Source: Pseudosulfitobacter sp. DSM 107133
GTDB taxonomy: Bacteria > Pseudomonadota > Alphaproteobacteria > Rhodobacterales > Rhodobacteraceae
Assembly: GCF_022788695.1 (NCBI RefSeq)
Contig: NZ_CP085158.1
Coordinates: forward strand, 71,501-135,500
Reading direction: 5' to 3'
DNA: 64,000 nt
Positions within the stretch are counted from its first letter, which is position 1. The number at the start of each line of letters is the position of its first letter. Below are positions 26,902-36,163 of this stretch, piece by piece. The notes beneath the pieces were generated by a model. That model did not search any database. It was not told the origin of the DNA and was given only the letters and a program-made list of their open reading frames with translations. The position numbers and the translations under genes are program-made.

Positions 26902-27831
26902 ATGCGAGGAACGGTAGTGCGCAAACAAGCGAAAATTCGAGGGGACTGGAACGACTTGCGGTATTTTCTTGCTGTGGCAAGAGCGAGGCGTGTAACGGCA
27001 GCAGCTAGAGAACTTGGTGTGAACCACAGTACTGTCGAACGCCGTGTTTCAGCTCTAGAAATTTCAATGAAAACAAAGCTTTTTGACCGTTTACCAACAG
27101 GTTTTCTGCTGACAGAAAAAGGTGCTCAACTTTTGCCTTTCGCAGAAGAGATAGAGGCTCACTGGATGTTGGCTTCTGCAAGCATCGACGGATCAGATGA
27201 GCAAATGACGGGTGTTGTTCGTGTTTCGTCACCGGAAGGTTTTGGGGTGTTTTTCTTGGCACCACGGATGGTAAAGTTGTCTGTTGATTACCCGCAACTG
27301 GAACTGGAGCTCGTCCCTTCACCTTTGCCGATGAACCCTTCTAAACGCGAAGCAGACATAGCCATCAGCAGTATCCGTCCAGAAAGCGGCCACCTCTTGT
27401 CAAAAAAGCTGACCGATTACTCGTTTCACGTCTACGTTAGCAAGAGTTTCATTGCCCGTTATGGCACCCCGTTAACCCTAAAAGAACTTCGAAAATATCC
27501 TGTCTACGGCTACATTCGTGATCAATTATTCGGGCATGACCTCTATTATCTGTCCGATATTGACGATCAGCTAACCGCGAAACTCAGCAGCACGAATATT
27601 GTCGCGCAGTACATGATGACAACACAAGGATTTGGTGCTGGAGTTTTACCAAATTTCATTGGCTCTTCCGACCCAAATCTGGTGCGCATATTGCCCGAGC
27701 ATACGTTCTCTCGAAGCTATTATCTGATATATGCGAGCAACCTCGCTCGGCTGACTCGTGTACGAACCACTGTAGATGCTTTGACGTTGTGGGCAAAAGA
27801 CGCGAAGGAGATTCTTTTGTCCAAGGATTAG
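26902..27831 (+). CDS. LysR-family regulator beside the peptide transporter
   Basis: 309 residues with an N-terminal winged HTH (WNDLRYFLAVARARRVTAAA and LGVNHSTVERRVSALE) and a periplasmic-binding-protein-like effector domain. The NHSTVERRVSALE helix is the variant seen in the LrhA/YafC-like branch. It is divergent from the peptide-transport operon, which it probably controls. No near-upstream ribosome site is strong, and a later start at GDWNDLRYF is possible. Confidence 0.88.
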   Translation: MRGTVVRKQAKIRGDWNDLRYFLAVARARRVTAAARELGVNHSTVERRVSALEISMKTKLFDRLPTGFLLTEKGAQLLPFAEEIEAHWMLASASIDGSDEQMTGVVRVSSPEGFGVFFLAPRMVKLSVDYPQLELELVPSPLPMNPSKREADIAISSIRPESGHLLSKKLTDYSFHVYVSKSFIARYGTPLTLKELRKYPVYGYIRDQLFGHDLYYLSDIDDQLTAKLSSTNIVAQYMMTTQGFGAGVLPNFIGSSDPNLVRILPEHTFSRSYYLIYASNLARLTRVRTTVDALTLWAKDAKEILLSKD

Positions 27832-28522
27832 AATGCAATTGAAACACTACCCACGGGTCCGAAGCGTCTTACTGATGCGTCAGCCTTTTACTTCAACTAC
27901 CGCGTTCCCAACCAAAGTTCCCGCTTCCACAGCCTCATGGGCGACGATCACACTCTTAAAATCAAAGGTTTTGGCAATGCGCGGGGTCAATTGGCCTTTA
28001 GCCAGCATTCGTGAAATATCTGCTATTGCGTCTGCTTTAGCTTCATCACTCATCGAATAGACAAATATCGGTTGGATCAGAATATTTCTGAAGGCCAGAG
28101 GGTAGAAAGGGATGGCCGGGGTTAGGTTCGTAGCGGTAGCGTATGATCCAACGCTGGCATTGATCTTTAAGACTGAGGGATATATCTCGGCATGAGCGGC
28201 AAAATCTACGTCTGCCACATGGTCAATTCCATTAGGGGCCTCATCAAGTAGGCGCGATTTCAGGTCCTCAGTGCGATAGTTGATGATAACATCGGCACCT
28301 GCCGCTTGCGCAATTTCGAATTTTTGGTCTGTGCTGACGGTGGCAAAAACGCGCGCCCCGGCAGCTTTGGCTATCTGGATTGCAGAATGTCCAACCGACC
28401 CGGCACCTCCAGTTACGAGGACAATTTTTCCCTTAACTGCACCGCCACACATCACTGCACGATGAGCTGTCATCGCTGGCACGCCAATGCAAGGTAAGCG
28501 TTCCCAGGAGGGCACTGTCGGT

Positions 28523-30082
28523 TCAGCTTGACGTCTTGGAGTTCCACGGGAGCAGATCGTCGATGGCGCTCTGTGGGTGACCATTGGCGATCGCTGTGAG
28601 GGTTGCCTTGAGATAGGCGAAGGGCTCGACGCCGTTGATCTTGCAGGTTTCGATCAGTGAGGCGATGCGGCCCCAGGCGATACCACCCTCGTCATGCCCA
28701 GCGAAGAGGGCGTTTTTCCGATTGAGGGTGATGGGGCGGATCAGGTTTTCGACGCGGTTGTTGTCGATCTCGACGCGCCCATCGGCCAAGAAGGTCTGCA
28801 GTCCGTCCCAGTGATTGTGGATGTAAGTCAGCTTTTCACCCAGCCGGGATTTGGCGGAGATCTTGCGGCGCTCAGCCTCCAGCCATTCACCGAATGCTGC
28901 GACCAGCGGGGCACTGCGGGCCTGACGGGCAGACAATCGCTGGCCGGGGGAGATGCCACGAATGTCAGCTTCGACGATATAGATTTCAGCGATGCGGCGC
29001 AGGCCTTCGGCGGCGATCTCTGAGCCATCGCGGTCAAAGACTTCCTTCAGCTTGCGGCGCGCATGCGCCCAGCAATGGGCCACCCGAATGGGGGCACCGC
29101 CCTTGCGCGTGGGTTTGGTCAGCCGGTTATAGCCCTGATAGCCGTCGATCTGCAGGATGCCGTCGAAGCCTGTCAGGAAGGTTTCGGCATTCGCGCCCGC
29201 CCGACCGGGGGCATAGAAGTAAACCACACCGGGCGGATCTTCACCGCCCCATGGTCGGTCATCGCGGGCCAGTGCCCAGAGATAGCCAGTTTTGGTTTTA
29301 CCGCGCCCCGGATCCAGCACCGGGGCCGTGGTTTCGTCCATGAACAGTTTGTTGGATCGTTTCAGGTGTTCGGCCAGCCGGTCGACGACGGGCTTGAGGT
29401 GGAAGGCCGCCTTGCCGACCCAGTCCGCCAGCACAGCGCGGTGCAGATCAAGACCCGCACGCGCCAGGATCTGGCTTTGGCGGTATAATGGCAGATGATC
29501 CGCATACTTGCTGACCAGCACATTGGCGATGGTGGCCTCGGTCGGCAGGGCACCCATGATCAGATGCGATGGTGCGGGAGCCTGGGTCACGCCGTCGGTG
29601 CAGGTCCGGCAGGCGTATTTCGGGCGCACGGTGACAATGACGCGCAACTGCGCCGGCACGATGTCCAGCCGCTCACTGCGGTCTTCCCCGATCTTGTGCA
29701 TGACGCCGCAGCCGCAAGGGCAGCTCAGGCTGTCAGGTTCGATGACTTCTTCGATGCGCGGCAGTGCGGCCGGTAGATTGCCGATGGTGCGCTTTGGCGC
29801 AGATTTGGTTGTCGTCTTGTCACCTGTCTGAGCGGCCAGTTGGTCCTTCTGCACCTCGACCTCAGCCAGGGCGATGGACAGATCCTCGAACGCCAGCTGC
29901 CGCTCATCCTCGGTCAGCTTTTCCGACCGTTTGCCATGTAGGGCATGGTTCAGCTCCGCAATCAGGTGCTCTTGCCGTTGGGTGATTTCCGTAAGCGCCG
30001 CTACCTTTTCCATCAACGCCAAAACCGCCGCACGCTGCGCAGCAGGGATGGTGGATAGGTCAATGGCGGGTGTCGTGATCAT
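28523..30082 (-). CDS. tnpC: IS66-family transposase TnpC
   Basis: 519 residues from the preferred ATG at 30082 (MITTPAIDL); an in-frame extension to 30121 is possible. It has the N-terminal coiled coil, the CPCGCG metal-binding region, and the DDE domain with FMDETTAPVLDPG, IQIDGYQGYNRL and the C-terminal EIDNNRVENLIRPITLNRKN. It is the catalytic protein of the element. Confidence 0.95.
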   Translation of the reverse strand: MITTPAIDLSTIPAAQRAAVLALMEKVAALTEITQRQEHLIAELNHALHGKRSEKLTEDERQLAFEDLSIALAEVEVQKDQLAAQTGDKTTTKSAPKRTIGNLPAALPRIEEVIEPDSLSCPCGCGVMHKIGEDRSERLDIVPAQLRVIVTVRPKYACRTCTDGVTQAPAPSHLIMGALPTEATIANVLVSKYADHLPLYRQSQILARAGLDLHRAVLADWVGKAAFHLKPVVDRLAEHLKRSNKLFMDETTAPVLDPGRGKTKTGYLWALARDDRPWGGEDPPGVVYFYAPGRAGANAETFLTGFDGILQIDGYQGYNRLTKPTRKGGAPIRVAHCWAHARRKLKEVFDRDGSEIAAEGLRRIAEIYIVEADIRGISPGQRLSARQARSAPLVAAFGEWLEAERRKISAKSRLGEKLTYIHNHWDGLQTFLADGRVEIDNNRVENLIRPITLNRKNALFAGHDEGGIAWGRIASLIETCKINGVEPFAYLKATLTAIANGHPQSAIDDLLPWNSKTSS

Positions 30083-30136
30083 GCCATCAGGATACGATAA
30101 AACCCCATTAAAAACACACAAAAGACAGCGGTTGAT

Positions 30137-30490
30137 TCACTCTGCCGCAGCAGGTGGGCGCATCTCCAGAGCCTTGACCTTGCGCCAGTCCAGACCGGCA
30201 AACAGGGCCTCGAACTGGGCGTGGTTCAGCGCCATCATCCCGTCCTTGATCGCCGGCCAGGTGAAGGTCGCTTCTTCCAGCCGCTTATAAGCCATCACCA
30301 ATCCGGTGCCGTCCCAATACAAAAGCTTCAGCCGATCCGCCCGGCGCGAGCGGAACACAAAAACCGTGCCGGTGAACGGATCCTTGCGCAGCACCGACGA
30401 CACGATCGACGCCAGCCCATCATGACCTTTCCTGAAGTCCACAGGCTGCGTCGAGACCAGAACCCGCACACGGTTTGATGGGAACATCAT
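30137..30490 (-). CDS. tnpB: IS66 accessory protein TnpB
   Basis: 117 residues with VRVLVSTQPVDFRKGHDGLA, FVFRSRRADRLKLLYWDGTG and the YKRLEEATFTWP tail, the standard IS66 Orf2 pattern. It is needed for transposition in studied members, with an unclear mechanism. It overlaps tnpA by four bases. Confidence 0.95.
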   Translation of the reverse strand: MMFPSNRVRVLVSTQPVDFRKGHDGLASIVSSVLRKDPFTGTVFVFRSRRADRLKLLYWDGTGLVMAYKRLEEATFTWPAIKDGMMALNHAQFEALFAGLDWRKVKALEMRPPAAAE

Positions 30491-30918
30491 GGCTGACCCT
30501 CGATTGCCCGCACGATCTCGGCAACCCGGGTCGAACTGGTCGTGCCATCGAGCCGGACTGTCACACGACCAATCGCAATCTCGATGGAGGTATGGGATGA
30601 CTCGTCAGGCTTCGCGGACCGCCCCGCAACGGCCGACATATGCGCACAGCCGCCACCATCCGAGACTACGAGTGGCGCAAAACTAAAGGCGTCGTCATCG
30701 CCCGCAGGCAAAACCAACCGGCCATCGCGTGCTTGACTCCGCCATTCCGACAAATGGTTCGCCCGAAGCCCATACCGCGCCGCAACTGCATTCACGCTCA
30801 CGCCCGGCTGCAAACTCTCAGCCACGATCCGTGCTTTGACCTCATTGGGCCACCGCTTCTGGCCATTGGCCCGTATCTCCACCCCGTAGTCCATGAGAAA
30901 CTCTACCGTAGTCGCCAT
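30487..30918 (-). CDS. tnpA: IS66 accessory protein TnpA
   Basis: 143 residues from the ATG at 30918. The HTH part reads WPNEVKARIVAESLQPGVSV and ARYGLRANHLSEWRSQARDG, and the C-terminal part has IEIAIGRVTVRLDG. It matches IS66 Orf1, a probable DNA-binding subunit. It is the first gene of the three-gene unit. Confidence 0.93.
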   Translation of the reverse strand: MATTVEFLMDYGVEIRANGQKRWPNEVKARIVAESLQPGVSVNAVAARYGLRANHLSEWRSQARDGRLVLPAGDDDAFSFAPLVVSDGGGCAHMSAVAGRSAKPDESSHTSIEIAIGRVTVRLDGTTSSTRVAEIVRAIEGQP

Positions 30919-31685
30919 CGCGAAACTCCCGCCCAATATCCGTCAGAAACGGAGTCGCAGCTCAGGCGAAAACTGGGAAGGTGTTGTCCAGGCAACGCTT
31001 ACAATGCAAGCACCCTGTTCGAAGGTTGCCGGCTCTGGCAGCTCGATGGCTAGGTCCGATGATACACAAACATACTGTGCGGCCGTGCCGTTCACACCTT
31101 GTCCCAACCCATCACTAGACCGGTTGACGTTGTAGAGCCACACACGCTGACCGACACGGCGTGCATCAATATCGCTTCCGACTGCTTCGATCACTCCCGC
31201 ACCGTCATTATGGACCAAAACTTTGTCTGCAACCATTGGGCCCTGTGCACCACCTCGCAATTTGGAATCTGACGGATTGATGCCCGAAGCCTTTATCGCA
31301 ACCAGTACTTGACCGGCCATTGGTGCCGGAACGTCAATCTCTTGAATGGATAAGGTATCAACAGCTGCGCCTCGGGCGGTGTTATAGACTGCTAACATAA
31401 TAATGTCTCCGCTTGGTATTTGTGTCAGTTTCCGCCAATTTTCTCGTCGATCAACGAGCTTGGACCCCGCCTGTGTATTGGACAGGATTTTTCATCACTG
31501 CGCTCCCTACCTTTCAAAAGTCTGTGGAAGTCGCTTTGGGCTTGCTCATCAGTGCATCTCGTACCTCGACATTGTAGCGGGTAGCTCGTGGTGAATTGGG
31601 CTAATATTTCAAAGAATCCTTGGTTTATTGGTTGGAACAGCCAGAATCTTATCTTAATGCACGTAGAAACGCTAAGGAACTCCAC

Positions 31686-32150
31686 ATGAGACAAAAACTC
31701 GACGAAATTGACATCAAGATACTCAATGAATTGCAAAAGGACGCGCGGTTATCCCTACAAGAACTGAGCGAGCGGGTTAATCTATCTCCATCTCCTTGCT
31801 CGCGGCGCATCCGCATCATGGAAAGTAACGGCGTTATCACCGGCTATACTGTCCATATCGACGAGCGAAAACTGGGATACGATATGAATATCTTCGTGTC
31901 TGTAAAGCTAGATCACCAGACTGATAATCGCCTTGTCTGCTTTGAACGAGAAGTTGCACTGTGCCCCGAAATAGTCGATTGCTGGCTGATGACAGGTAAC
32001 AGAGATTATCTTTTAAGGATATCTGTCGAGGGGCTTGAAGAGTTCGAGCACTTTCTAACGTCGCGTCTAACCAAAATAGATGGAGTGGCATCACTCGAAT
32101 CATCCATCCCAATTCGGCGGGTCAAAGATAGTATGACACGTCTTGATTGA
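31686..32150 (+). CDS. Lrp/AsnC-family transcriptional regulator
   Basis: 154 residues from the ATG at 31686. The HTH is DIKILNELQKDARLSLQELS with SERVNLSPSPCSRRIRIME, followed by the RAM ligand-binding domain (LGYDMNIFVSVKLDHQTDN, MTGNRDYLLRISVEGLEEFE). An in-frame extension to 31620 has no family similarity. It is divergent from the IS66-split oxidoreductase gene, which it presumably regulated. Confidence 0.9.
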   Translation: MRQKLDEIDIKILNELQKDARLSLQELSERVNLSPSPCSRRIRIMESNGVITGYTVHIDERKLGYDMNIFVSVKLDHQTDNRLVCFEREVALCPEIVDCWLMTGNRDYLLRISVEGLEEFEHFLTSRLTKIDGVASLESSIPIRRVKDSMTRLD

Positions 32151-32169
32151 AAAAGGAGACAATCCATGG

Positions 32170-32991
32170 TCATTCACCGGGTGATACTGCAAGTTTAGCC
32201 GCGAGATCAGAGGCAAAAGCAGTTTTCCGATGGGATATTCCAATGGTCCTTTGCCCAATGTCCGAGCCCTCGATTGGTCGTACAACGACTCCGGTATGAG
32301 CATTTCCATGAGACATAGGTACAAAGGCCAATCCAAGTCCAGCCGCAATGAGATCCAGAACCTGATTGTCATTAACAGCCCGAGCAAGTGAATGAGGGCG
32401 ATCTGGGCCGAGTAAATCTACCCGGTCAGAGTTTGGGCAGTAGGGGCGGTGTATAGTGGGCTGCTGGAGAATCTCCTCGAGGTGCAAGACATCAGTCGAT
32501 GCGAGGGGGTGATGGATTGCTATCGCCACGCCATAGTTTTCGGTCAGTATTGGTAGAAATCCGTGGCCCTTGGGGACACAAGTTTGAGCAACGTATGAGA
32601 TATCGCTGTCCTCCGGTGACGCCGTAAAGCTGAACTCCAAATTTCCCGCTTTGCGGACAACGCTCTGCATAGAAGATGCTAGCGATCCCAACAGAATATC
32701 AGGATAGCAGTAGACCCGTACTTTGTGGTGGGGCTGACGGCGCATTTTGCCTTCAAGTGCATAAAGCTCGGTAACACTCCCTGCTGCATCCCTATAAAGT
32801 TGCTCACCCTTCGCCGTTGGCGTTAGCCCAGCCCGTGATCGACGGAACAATGGTTCTCCTATGTGGCCTTCCAGTTTCTTGATTGCGATCGAGACTGTCG
32901 GCTGGCTCACATCATTGACCTTTGCAGCCTGACTGAACGTGCCCGTCTCAAAAGCACTCAGAAAATATCTCAAGGTTGCTAGCTCAAACAT
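32170..32991 (-). CDS. LysR-family transcriptional regulator
   Basis: 273 residues. The HTH FELATLRYFLSAFETGTFSQ/AAKVNDVSQPTVSIAIKKLE is complete, and the effector domain ends early, slightly short for a LysR protein (usually near 300). It is convergent with the Lrp gene and divergent from the NTF2-like gene at 33086, which is its best candidate target. An ATTA-N12-TAAT inverted repeat lies between them (33016-33035). Confidence 0.88.
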   Translation of the reverse strand: MFELATLRYFLSAFETGTFSQAAKVNDVSQPTVSIAIKKLEGHIGEPLFRRSRAGLTPTAKGEQLYRDAAGSVTELYALEGKMRRQPHHKVRVYCYPDILLGSLASSMQSVVRKAGNLEFSFTASPEDSDISYVAQTCVPKGHGFLPILTENYGVAIAIHHPLASTDVLHLEEILQQPTIHRPYCPNSDRVDLLGPDRPHSLARAVNDNQVLDLIAAGLGLAFVPMSHGNAHTGVVVRPIEGSDIGQRTIGISHRKTAFASDLAAKLAVSPGE

Positions 32992-33015
32992 AGTGAATGC
33001 CTATACAGTGAATAG

Positions 33016-33035
33016 ATTACATCGATATTGATAAT
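33016..33035. promoter_or_regulatory. Possible LysR-type site
   Basis: ATTA and TAAT arms are 12 bases apart in the 94-base divergent region between the LysR gene and the NTF2-like gene. LysR sites commonly have this T-N11-A symmetry. Arms are short, so support is weak. Confidence 0.3.
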
Positions 33036-33085
33036 GCATATGTTGAGTGACATATCTTGTCTACAGAAATCAAAGGATATGAACA

Positions 33086-33499
33086 ATGACCGCAACGATA
33101 ACCACCACCGGTCCCACAGACACTGCAATCGGGCAGCTAATGCACAAGTTTACGCAAGGCGACTCTTCAATGCTAACGCACGTAGCAGATGATATCGACT
33201 TCAAGATTGAGCACTACAAGGATGACTTGGACACGAGCTGGCAGTCTGCCAGCTCGATTGAAGGGCTTATGGAAGTTCTTGGGCGGCTCAGTGCCGAGGT
33301 GTTTCCTAAAGGAACGTTGGCACTCGCTATCGATACCTCTAGCCTAGGCGATGGATGGCATCTTACTCGCTTTAACCAGCAGTTTTTTTATGGTGAACGG
33401 CAATGTGAAGTCACGAGTGTAACCCATATCATTTCCCATGAATTTGATGGAAAAGTCGACTATTTCCGTGAAAATGTGACTAATGTCATCGACGTCTGA
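33086..33499 (+). CDS. NTF2-like (SnoaL-type) small protein
   Basis: 137 residues. The pattern of an N-terminal helix (AIGQLMHKFTQGDSSMLTHV), an FKIEHYKDD strand and a terminal FDGKVDYFRENV is that of the NTF2-like cone fold, used by SnoaL-type isomerases and many small binding proteins. No catalytic residues can be assigned. Alone on the plus strand next to the LysR gene, it may be the regulator's target. Directly after its stop, IS3 debris begins. Confidence 0.6.
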   Translation: MTATITTTGPTDTAIGQLMHKFTQGDSSMLTHVADDIDFKIEHYKDDLDTSWQSASSIEGLMEVLGRLSAEVFPKGTLALAIDTSSLGDGWHLTRFNQQFFYGERQCEVTSVTHIISHEFDGKVDYFRENVTNVIDV

Positions 33500-33510
33500 T
33501 TGAACCGTGG

Positions 33511-33741
33511 CACAGTAGAGAGAAACTCACTCAAATCAATGATCTCAGCACGATCCTGGACGATTACAGCCGCTACATCATCATCTCATGGAAACTCTGC
33601 GCCAACATGCGGGCTCAGACGGATACGTTGGACTTGGCTTTAGAAGCATCGGGTTGCGATCAGGTTTGTGTCGTCCACAAGCAACTAAAGGAAAGTAATG
33701 CCTTTTCGTCGGAAATGACAACACGAGCAAGCTTGCTGTGA
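33511..33741 (+). pseudogene. IS3-family OrfB (integrase core) fragment
   Basis: An open frame without start encodes NDLSTILDDYSRYIIISWKL and TDTLDLALEASGCDQ, a piece of the rve integrase core around the second catalytic Asp of IS3-family OrfB. Neither end of the element is visible here. The last 20 or so codons up to the TGA at 33739 do not look like transposase. It is a decayed remnant. Confidence 0.75.
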
Positions 33742-33785
33742 CCCAGTTCGACGAAAAGGCTGACCGGCCCTCCGCATTGGATTTC

Positions 33786-33994
33786 CTAAACAAAGACAGA
33801 AAATTCATCACCCAAAGTGGTTTCATCAATCAGCGCCGCATAGCCAGTGATCACCCCGGCATTTTCCAGCCTGCGCGCCACTGGCGACGGGCTCAGGCCG
33901 ACACTTTCGGCCAGTTCATTGATCGTAACGCGTCCATTCTGCTGCAGGCATGCAGGATGCTCGCTTCGTAAGAATCACAATTGGCGGATTTCAC
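33786..33994 (-). pseudogene. Lrp/AsnC-family regulator, N-terminal remnant
   Basis: Read from a GTG at 33994, the frame encodes ASILHACQQNGRVTINELAE and SVGLSPSPVARRLENAGVIT, a complete Lrp HTH, then GYAALIDETTLGDEFSVFV and a stop. The whole ligand-binding half is missing where IS3 debris begins. It is divergent from the transketolase stub at 34122, suggesting a lost Lrp-transketolase regulatory pair. Confidence 0.75.
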
Positions 33995-34121
33995 CAAGTA
34001 TCTCTCAAATTGCGATGCATATCACCAAGTGCTGGATATAAACGGAGATAAATAGGCGAGAAATTCTAAAGTTTTGGCGGTAATCTCGTGAGAACGCAAT
34101 CTTCTCCCGTGAGGACCAACA

Positions 34122-34430
34122 ATGACATCTGACACAGCCCACCTCGAAACCCTACAGGACCGCCTACTCTGGCTGTCGCACTGGATGATTCACCACGCCA
34201 ATCACATCCGACCGAAGGAAGACGGAATCAAGATTGGGGGGCATCAGGCTAGCTCTGCGTCGATGGTTTCGATCATGACGGCGCTCTACTTTTCTGCGCT
34301 GAGTCCGGAAGACCGCGTGGCGGTCAAGCCGCATGCCTCGCCGATCTTTCACGCCATGCAATACCTGATGGGCAATCAGACGTTGGACAAGATGAAGAAC
34401 TTTCGCGGTTTCGAGGGCGTGCAAAGCTAT
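34122..34430 (+). pseudogene. Transketolase / pyruvate dehydrogenase E1-like N-terminal stub
   Basis: The first ~103 residues have the thiamine-diphosphate enzyme start LQDRLLWLSHWMIHHANHIR, GGHQASSASMVSIMTALYF and KPHASPIFHAMQYLMG, up to GVQSYP. After that the protein stops matching, where the IS21 remnant begins; the open frame continues to 34487 with unrelated residues. The remaining several hundred residues of the enzyme are absent. Such enzymes are often controlled by an Lrp gene, as the adjacent remnant suggests. Confidence 0.8.
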
Positions 34431-34431
34431 C

Positions 34432-35318
34432 CCCTATCGGCGTCCAATATTGACCCCTTTGTGCTGAGCAGGCCTGGCGCTGCGTAGCCCTCACATAGCG
34501 CAGCGGCGGCGGGCCTGCGGGGTTTCGGGTTGGCGCTATGCGCGGTTCTTGAAGCGCCAGCTTTCGTTGCCGGTCTCGACAATCTCGCAATGGTGGGTGA
34601 GGCGGTCGAGCAGCGCGGTTGTCATCTTGGCATCTCCGAAGACGCTGGGCCATTCACCGAAGGCCAGGTTGGTGGTGACAATGATCGAGGTGCGCTCGTA
34701 GAGTTTGCTGATCAGATGGAACAGCAATTGGCCGCCGGTCTGGGCGAAGGGCAGATAGCCCAACTTATCCAAGATCAGGAAGTCGAGCCGGGAGATCAGA
34801 TCAGCGGTTCGGCCTTGCCGTTCTGCCCTGGCTTCGGCGTCCAGCTTGTTCACCAGGTCGACAACGTTGAAGAACCGGCCGCGCCGCCCGGCCCGGATGC
34901 AGGTCCGAGCGATACTGACGGCAAGATGGGTTTTGCCGGTGCCGGTTCCACCGATCAGCACGAGGTTGCGTTGATGATCCAGGAAGTCGCCCGTGGCCAA
35001 GTCCCGGATCAGCGTCTCGTTCACCTCGGCTGCCTCGAAGTCGAACTCTTCCAATTCTTTCGCGAGCGGCAGCTTGGCAATGGTCATCTGGTATTTGACC
35101 GACCGTGCCTGCTTCTCCCTGATCTCGGCTGTCAGCAAATCCCCAATGATCTTCTGAGGCTCGTGCTGGCGTTTGACGGCGGTGGTCAGAACCTCGTCAT
35201 AGGCAGCCCTCATCCCGTAGAGCCGCAGCTTTCCCATCGCGTCTATCACGTCTGATCGTTCCATTCTTTGTTCTCCTCAAGCTGTCATATCGATTGCAGT
35301 CGGCAATCGGCTCACAGG
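34432..35318 (-). mobile_element. IS21-family remnant (istB only)
   Basis: It contains istB, a left end that includes ATTGACCCCTTT, a repeat type seen at IS21-family ends, and about 50 bases beyond the istB start that could encode the last residues of IstA. The rest of istA and the other end are missing, cut off by transposon A. The exact left border is uncertain by several bases. Confidence 0.7.
34536..35264 (-). CDS. istB: IS21-family helper ATPase IstB
   Basis: 242 residues, full length. Walker A is [15 protein letters not shown]; the Walker B region reads [12 protein letters not shown], where the family normally has DE. The Glu codon is here AAG (Lys), a single-base change that should hamper ATP hydrolysis. 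Sensor and C-terminal parts ([38 protein letters not shown]) are intact. Without IstA the gene cannot move its element. Confidence 0.9.
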   Translation of the reverse strand: MERSDVIDAMGKLRLYGMRAAYDEVLTTAVKRQHEPQKIIGDLLTAEIREKQARSVKYQMTIAKLPLAKELEEFDFEAAEVNETLIRDLATGDFLDHQRNLVLIGGTGTGKTHLAVSIARTCIRAGRRGRFFNVVDLVNKLDAEARAERQGRTADLISRLDFLILDKLGYLPFAQTGGQLLFHLISKLYERTSIIVTTNLAFGEWPSVFGDAKMTTALLDRLTHHCEIVETGNESWRFKNRA

Positions 35319-36163
35319 TGTCGCGTTGCCCTTAAATCTGAGACGAGACGCTTTCGGCATCGTGTTTTGCCCTTAATTGCGAGATCAGCTGTTATGGGGC
35401 CTTTGCTTCTCGCGCGCCTTTGCGCGATGTGATCGACTGCGGCTAGCAATCGATGCTCCTTCTCGAAGGCGCGCAAAAGAGCAACCTTTGCATAGTCGTC
35501 GATGCCGGAGCTTGAGATGGCGGCTTTGATCAGTGGACGAGATTGGGCTGCATCAATGGCAGCAAGGCAAAACAGCCTCACTTTCGGTTTGTGGCTCTGA
35601 AGAGCAAACAACGGCGCCCCGTGGCAGCCCTTAAGTGACATGGCAAAGGTGACCGCGCGCATTGCGCGCCGAAGTTGCTTGGGGCTGCGTGATCGCGCGG
35701 CACACTCAAGCATCCCTGACCCGCGTCGCGCTCGGTAGATCAGTTTGTCGCATATCTGTTCCTCACCGGGTTTGCCAAGGGTCTGCACAAGTCCCGTCCC
35801 GCAGACCTGACAGTCGAATGCCCAGGCCCGCCTCCAATGCATGAGCGAAAGGCCCTCTCGGGAGCATTGCAGACAATGCTGGAATGGCATCTGGGCCGTC
35901 AGCGATGCTTCTCGTGGCGTCATTGCTGGAAAGGTCAAAGATCGCACGACATCTGGGGCGACCCGTGCGGCATTGGCAATCTTCTCTGCCGCAGCCGCGT
36001 CGATGCCGAAGTCCAAGGCGGTGCCATGCGTGATATCGACTTCGATATGAGCCAGCAGTTCGGCGTCATCACAGTAGTTGGCCGCAGCCAACCGAGACAG
36101 CCAACCTGACAACAACTCGTCTGGCAGCGGTGCGACAGTCTTTGGCAGCGGTCGCGGCGTCAC
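35312..36163 (-). CDS. tniQ: TniQ-family target-selection protein (module A)
   Basis: 283 residues from a GTG whose bases overlap the tniB stop (GTGA). The N-terminal TniQ segment PLPDELLSGWLSRLAAANYC is followed by a zinc-ribbon-like pair, CLQCSREG and CQVCGTG. TniQ/TnsD-type proteins choose the insertion target and recruit TniB. The last residues (RATRHL) are encoded by the transposon's terminal sequence, and the stop is in flanking DNA. Confidence 0.88.
   Translation of the reverse strand: MTPRPLPKTVAPLPDELLSGWLSRLAAANYCDDAELLAHIEVDITHGTALDFGIDAAAAEKIANAARVAPDVVRSLTFPAMTPREASLTAQMPFQHCLQCSREGLSLMHWRRAWAFDCQVCGTGLVQTLGKPGEEQICDKLIYRARRGSGMLECAARSRSPKQLRRAMRAVTFAMSLKGCHGAPLFALQSHKPKVRLFCLAAIDAAQSRPLIKAAISSSGIDDYAKVALLRAFEKEHRLLAAVDHIAQRRARSKGPITADLAIKGKTRCRKRLVSDLRATRHL
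35319..35385. repeat. Left end of module A with two TniA-site repeats
   Basis: Terminal TGTCGCG is followed by GCCCTTAAATCTGAGA (35328-35343) and GCCCTTAATTGCGAGAT (35369-35385). The tniQ gene reads through the whole end and stops 5 bases outside it. Confidence 0.8.

Larger units (their letters stand above)
28494..31002 (-). mobile_element. IS66-family insertion sequence, complete
   Basis: A 2509-base element. Its ends are inverted: GTAAGCGTTCCC at the left and GTAAGCGTTGCC read inward from the right. The 8-base target duplication AATGCAAG is perfect (28486-28493 and 31003-31010). It carries the three standard genes in order tnpA-tnpB-tnpC on the minus strand, all open. Confidence 0.96.
27880..31398 (-). 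pseudogene. NADPH:quinone oxidoreductase / zinc-type alcohol dehydrogenase-like gene split by IS66
   Basis: The N-terminal 132 codons (31398 to 31003) have the GroES-like fold (AGQVLVAIKASGINPSDSKL, GVIEAVG). The C-terminal 201 codons (28485 to 27880) have the NADPH-binding LVTGGAGSVGHSAIQIAKA. Removing the IS66 element and one copy of the 8-base duplication fuses them in frame as EQGACIGVPAMTAHRA, a complete 333-residue protein. It was therefore inactivated by this insertion. The intact gene would reduce quinones or an unsaturated carbonyl. It is divergent from the Lrp-type gene at 31686. Confidence 0.92.
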
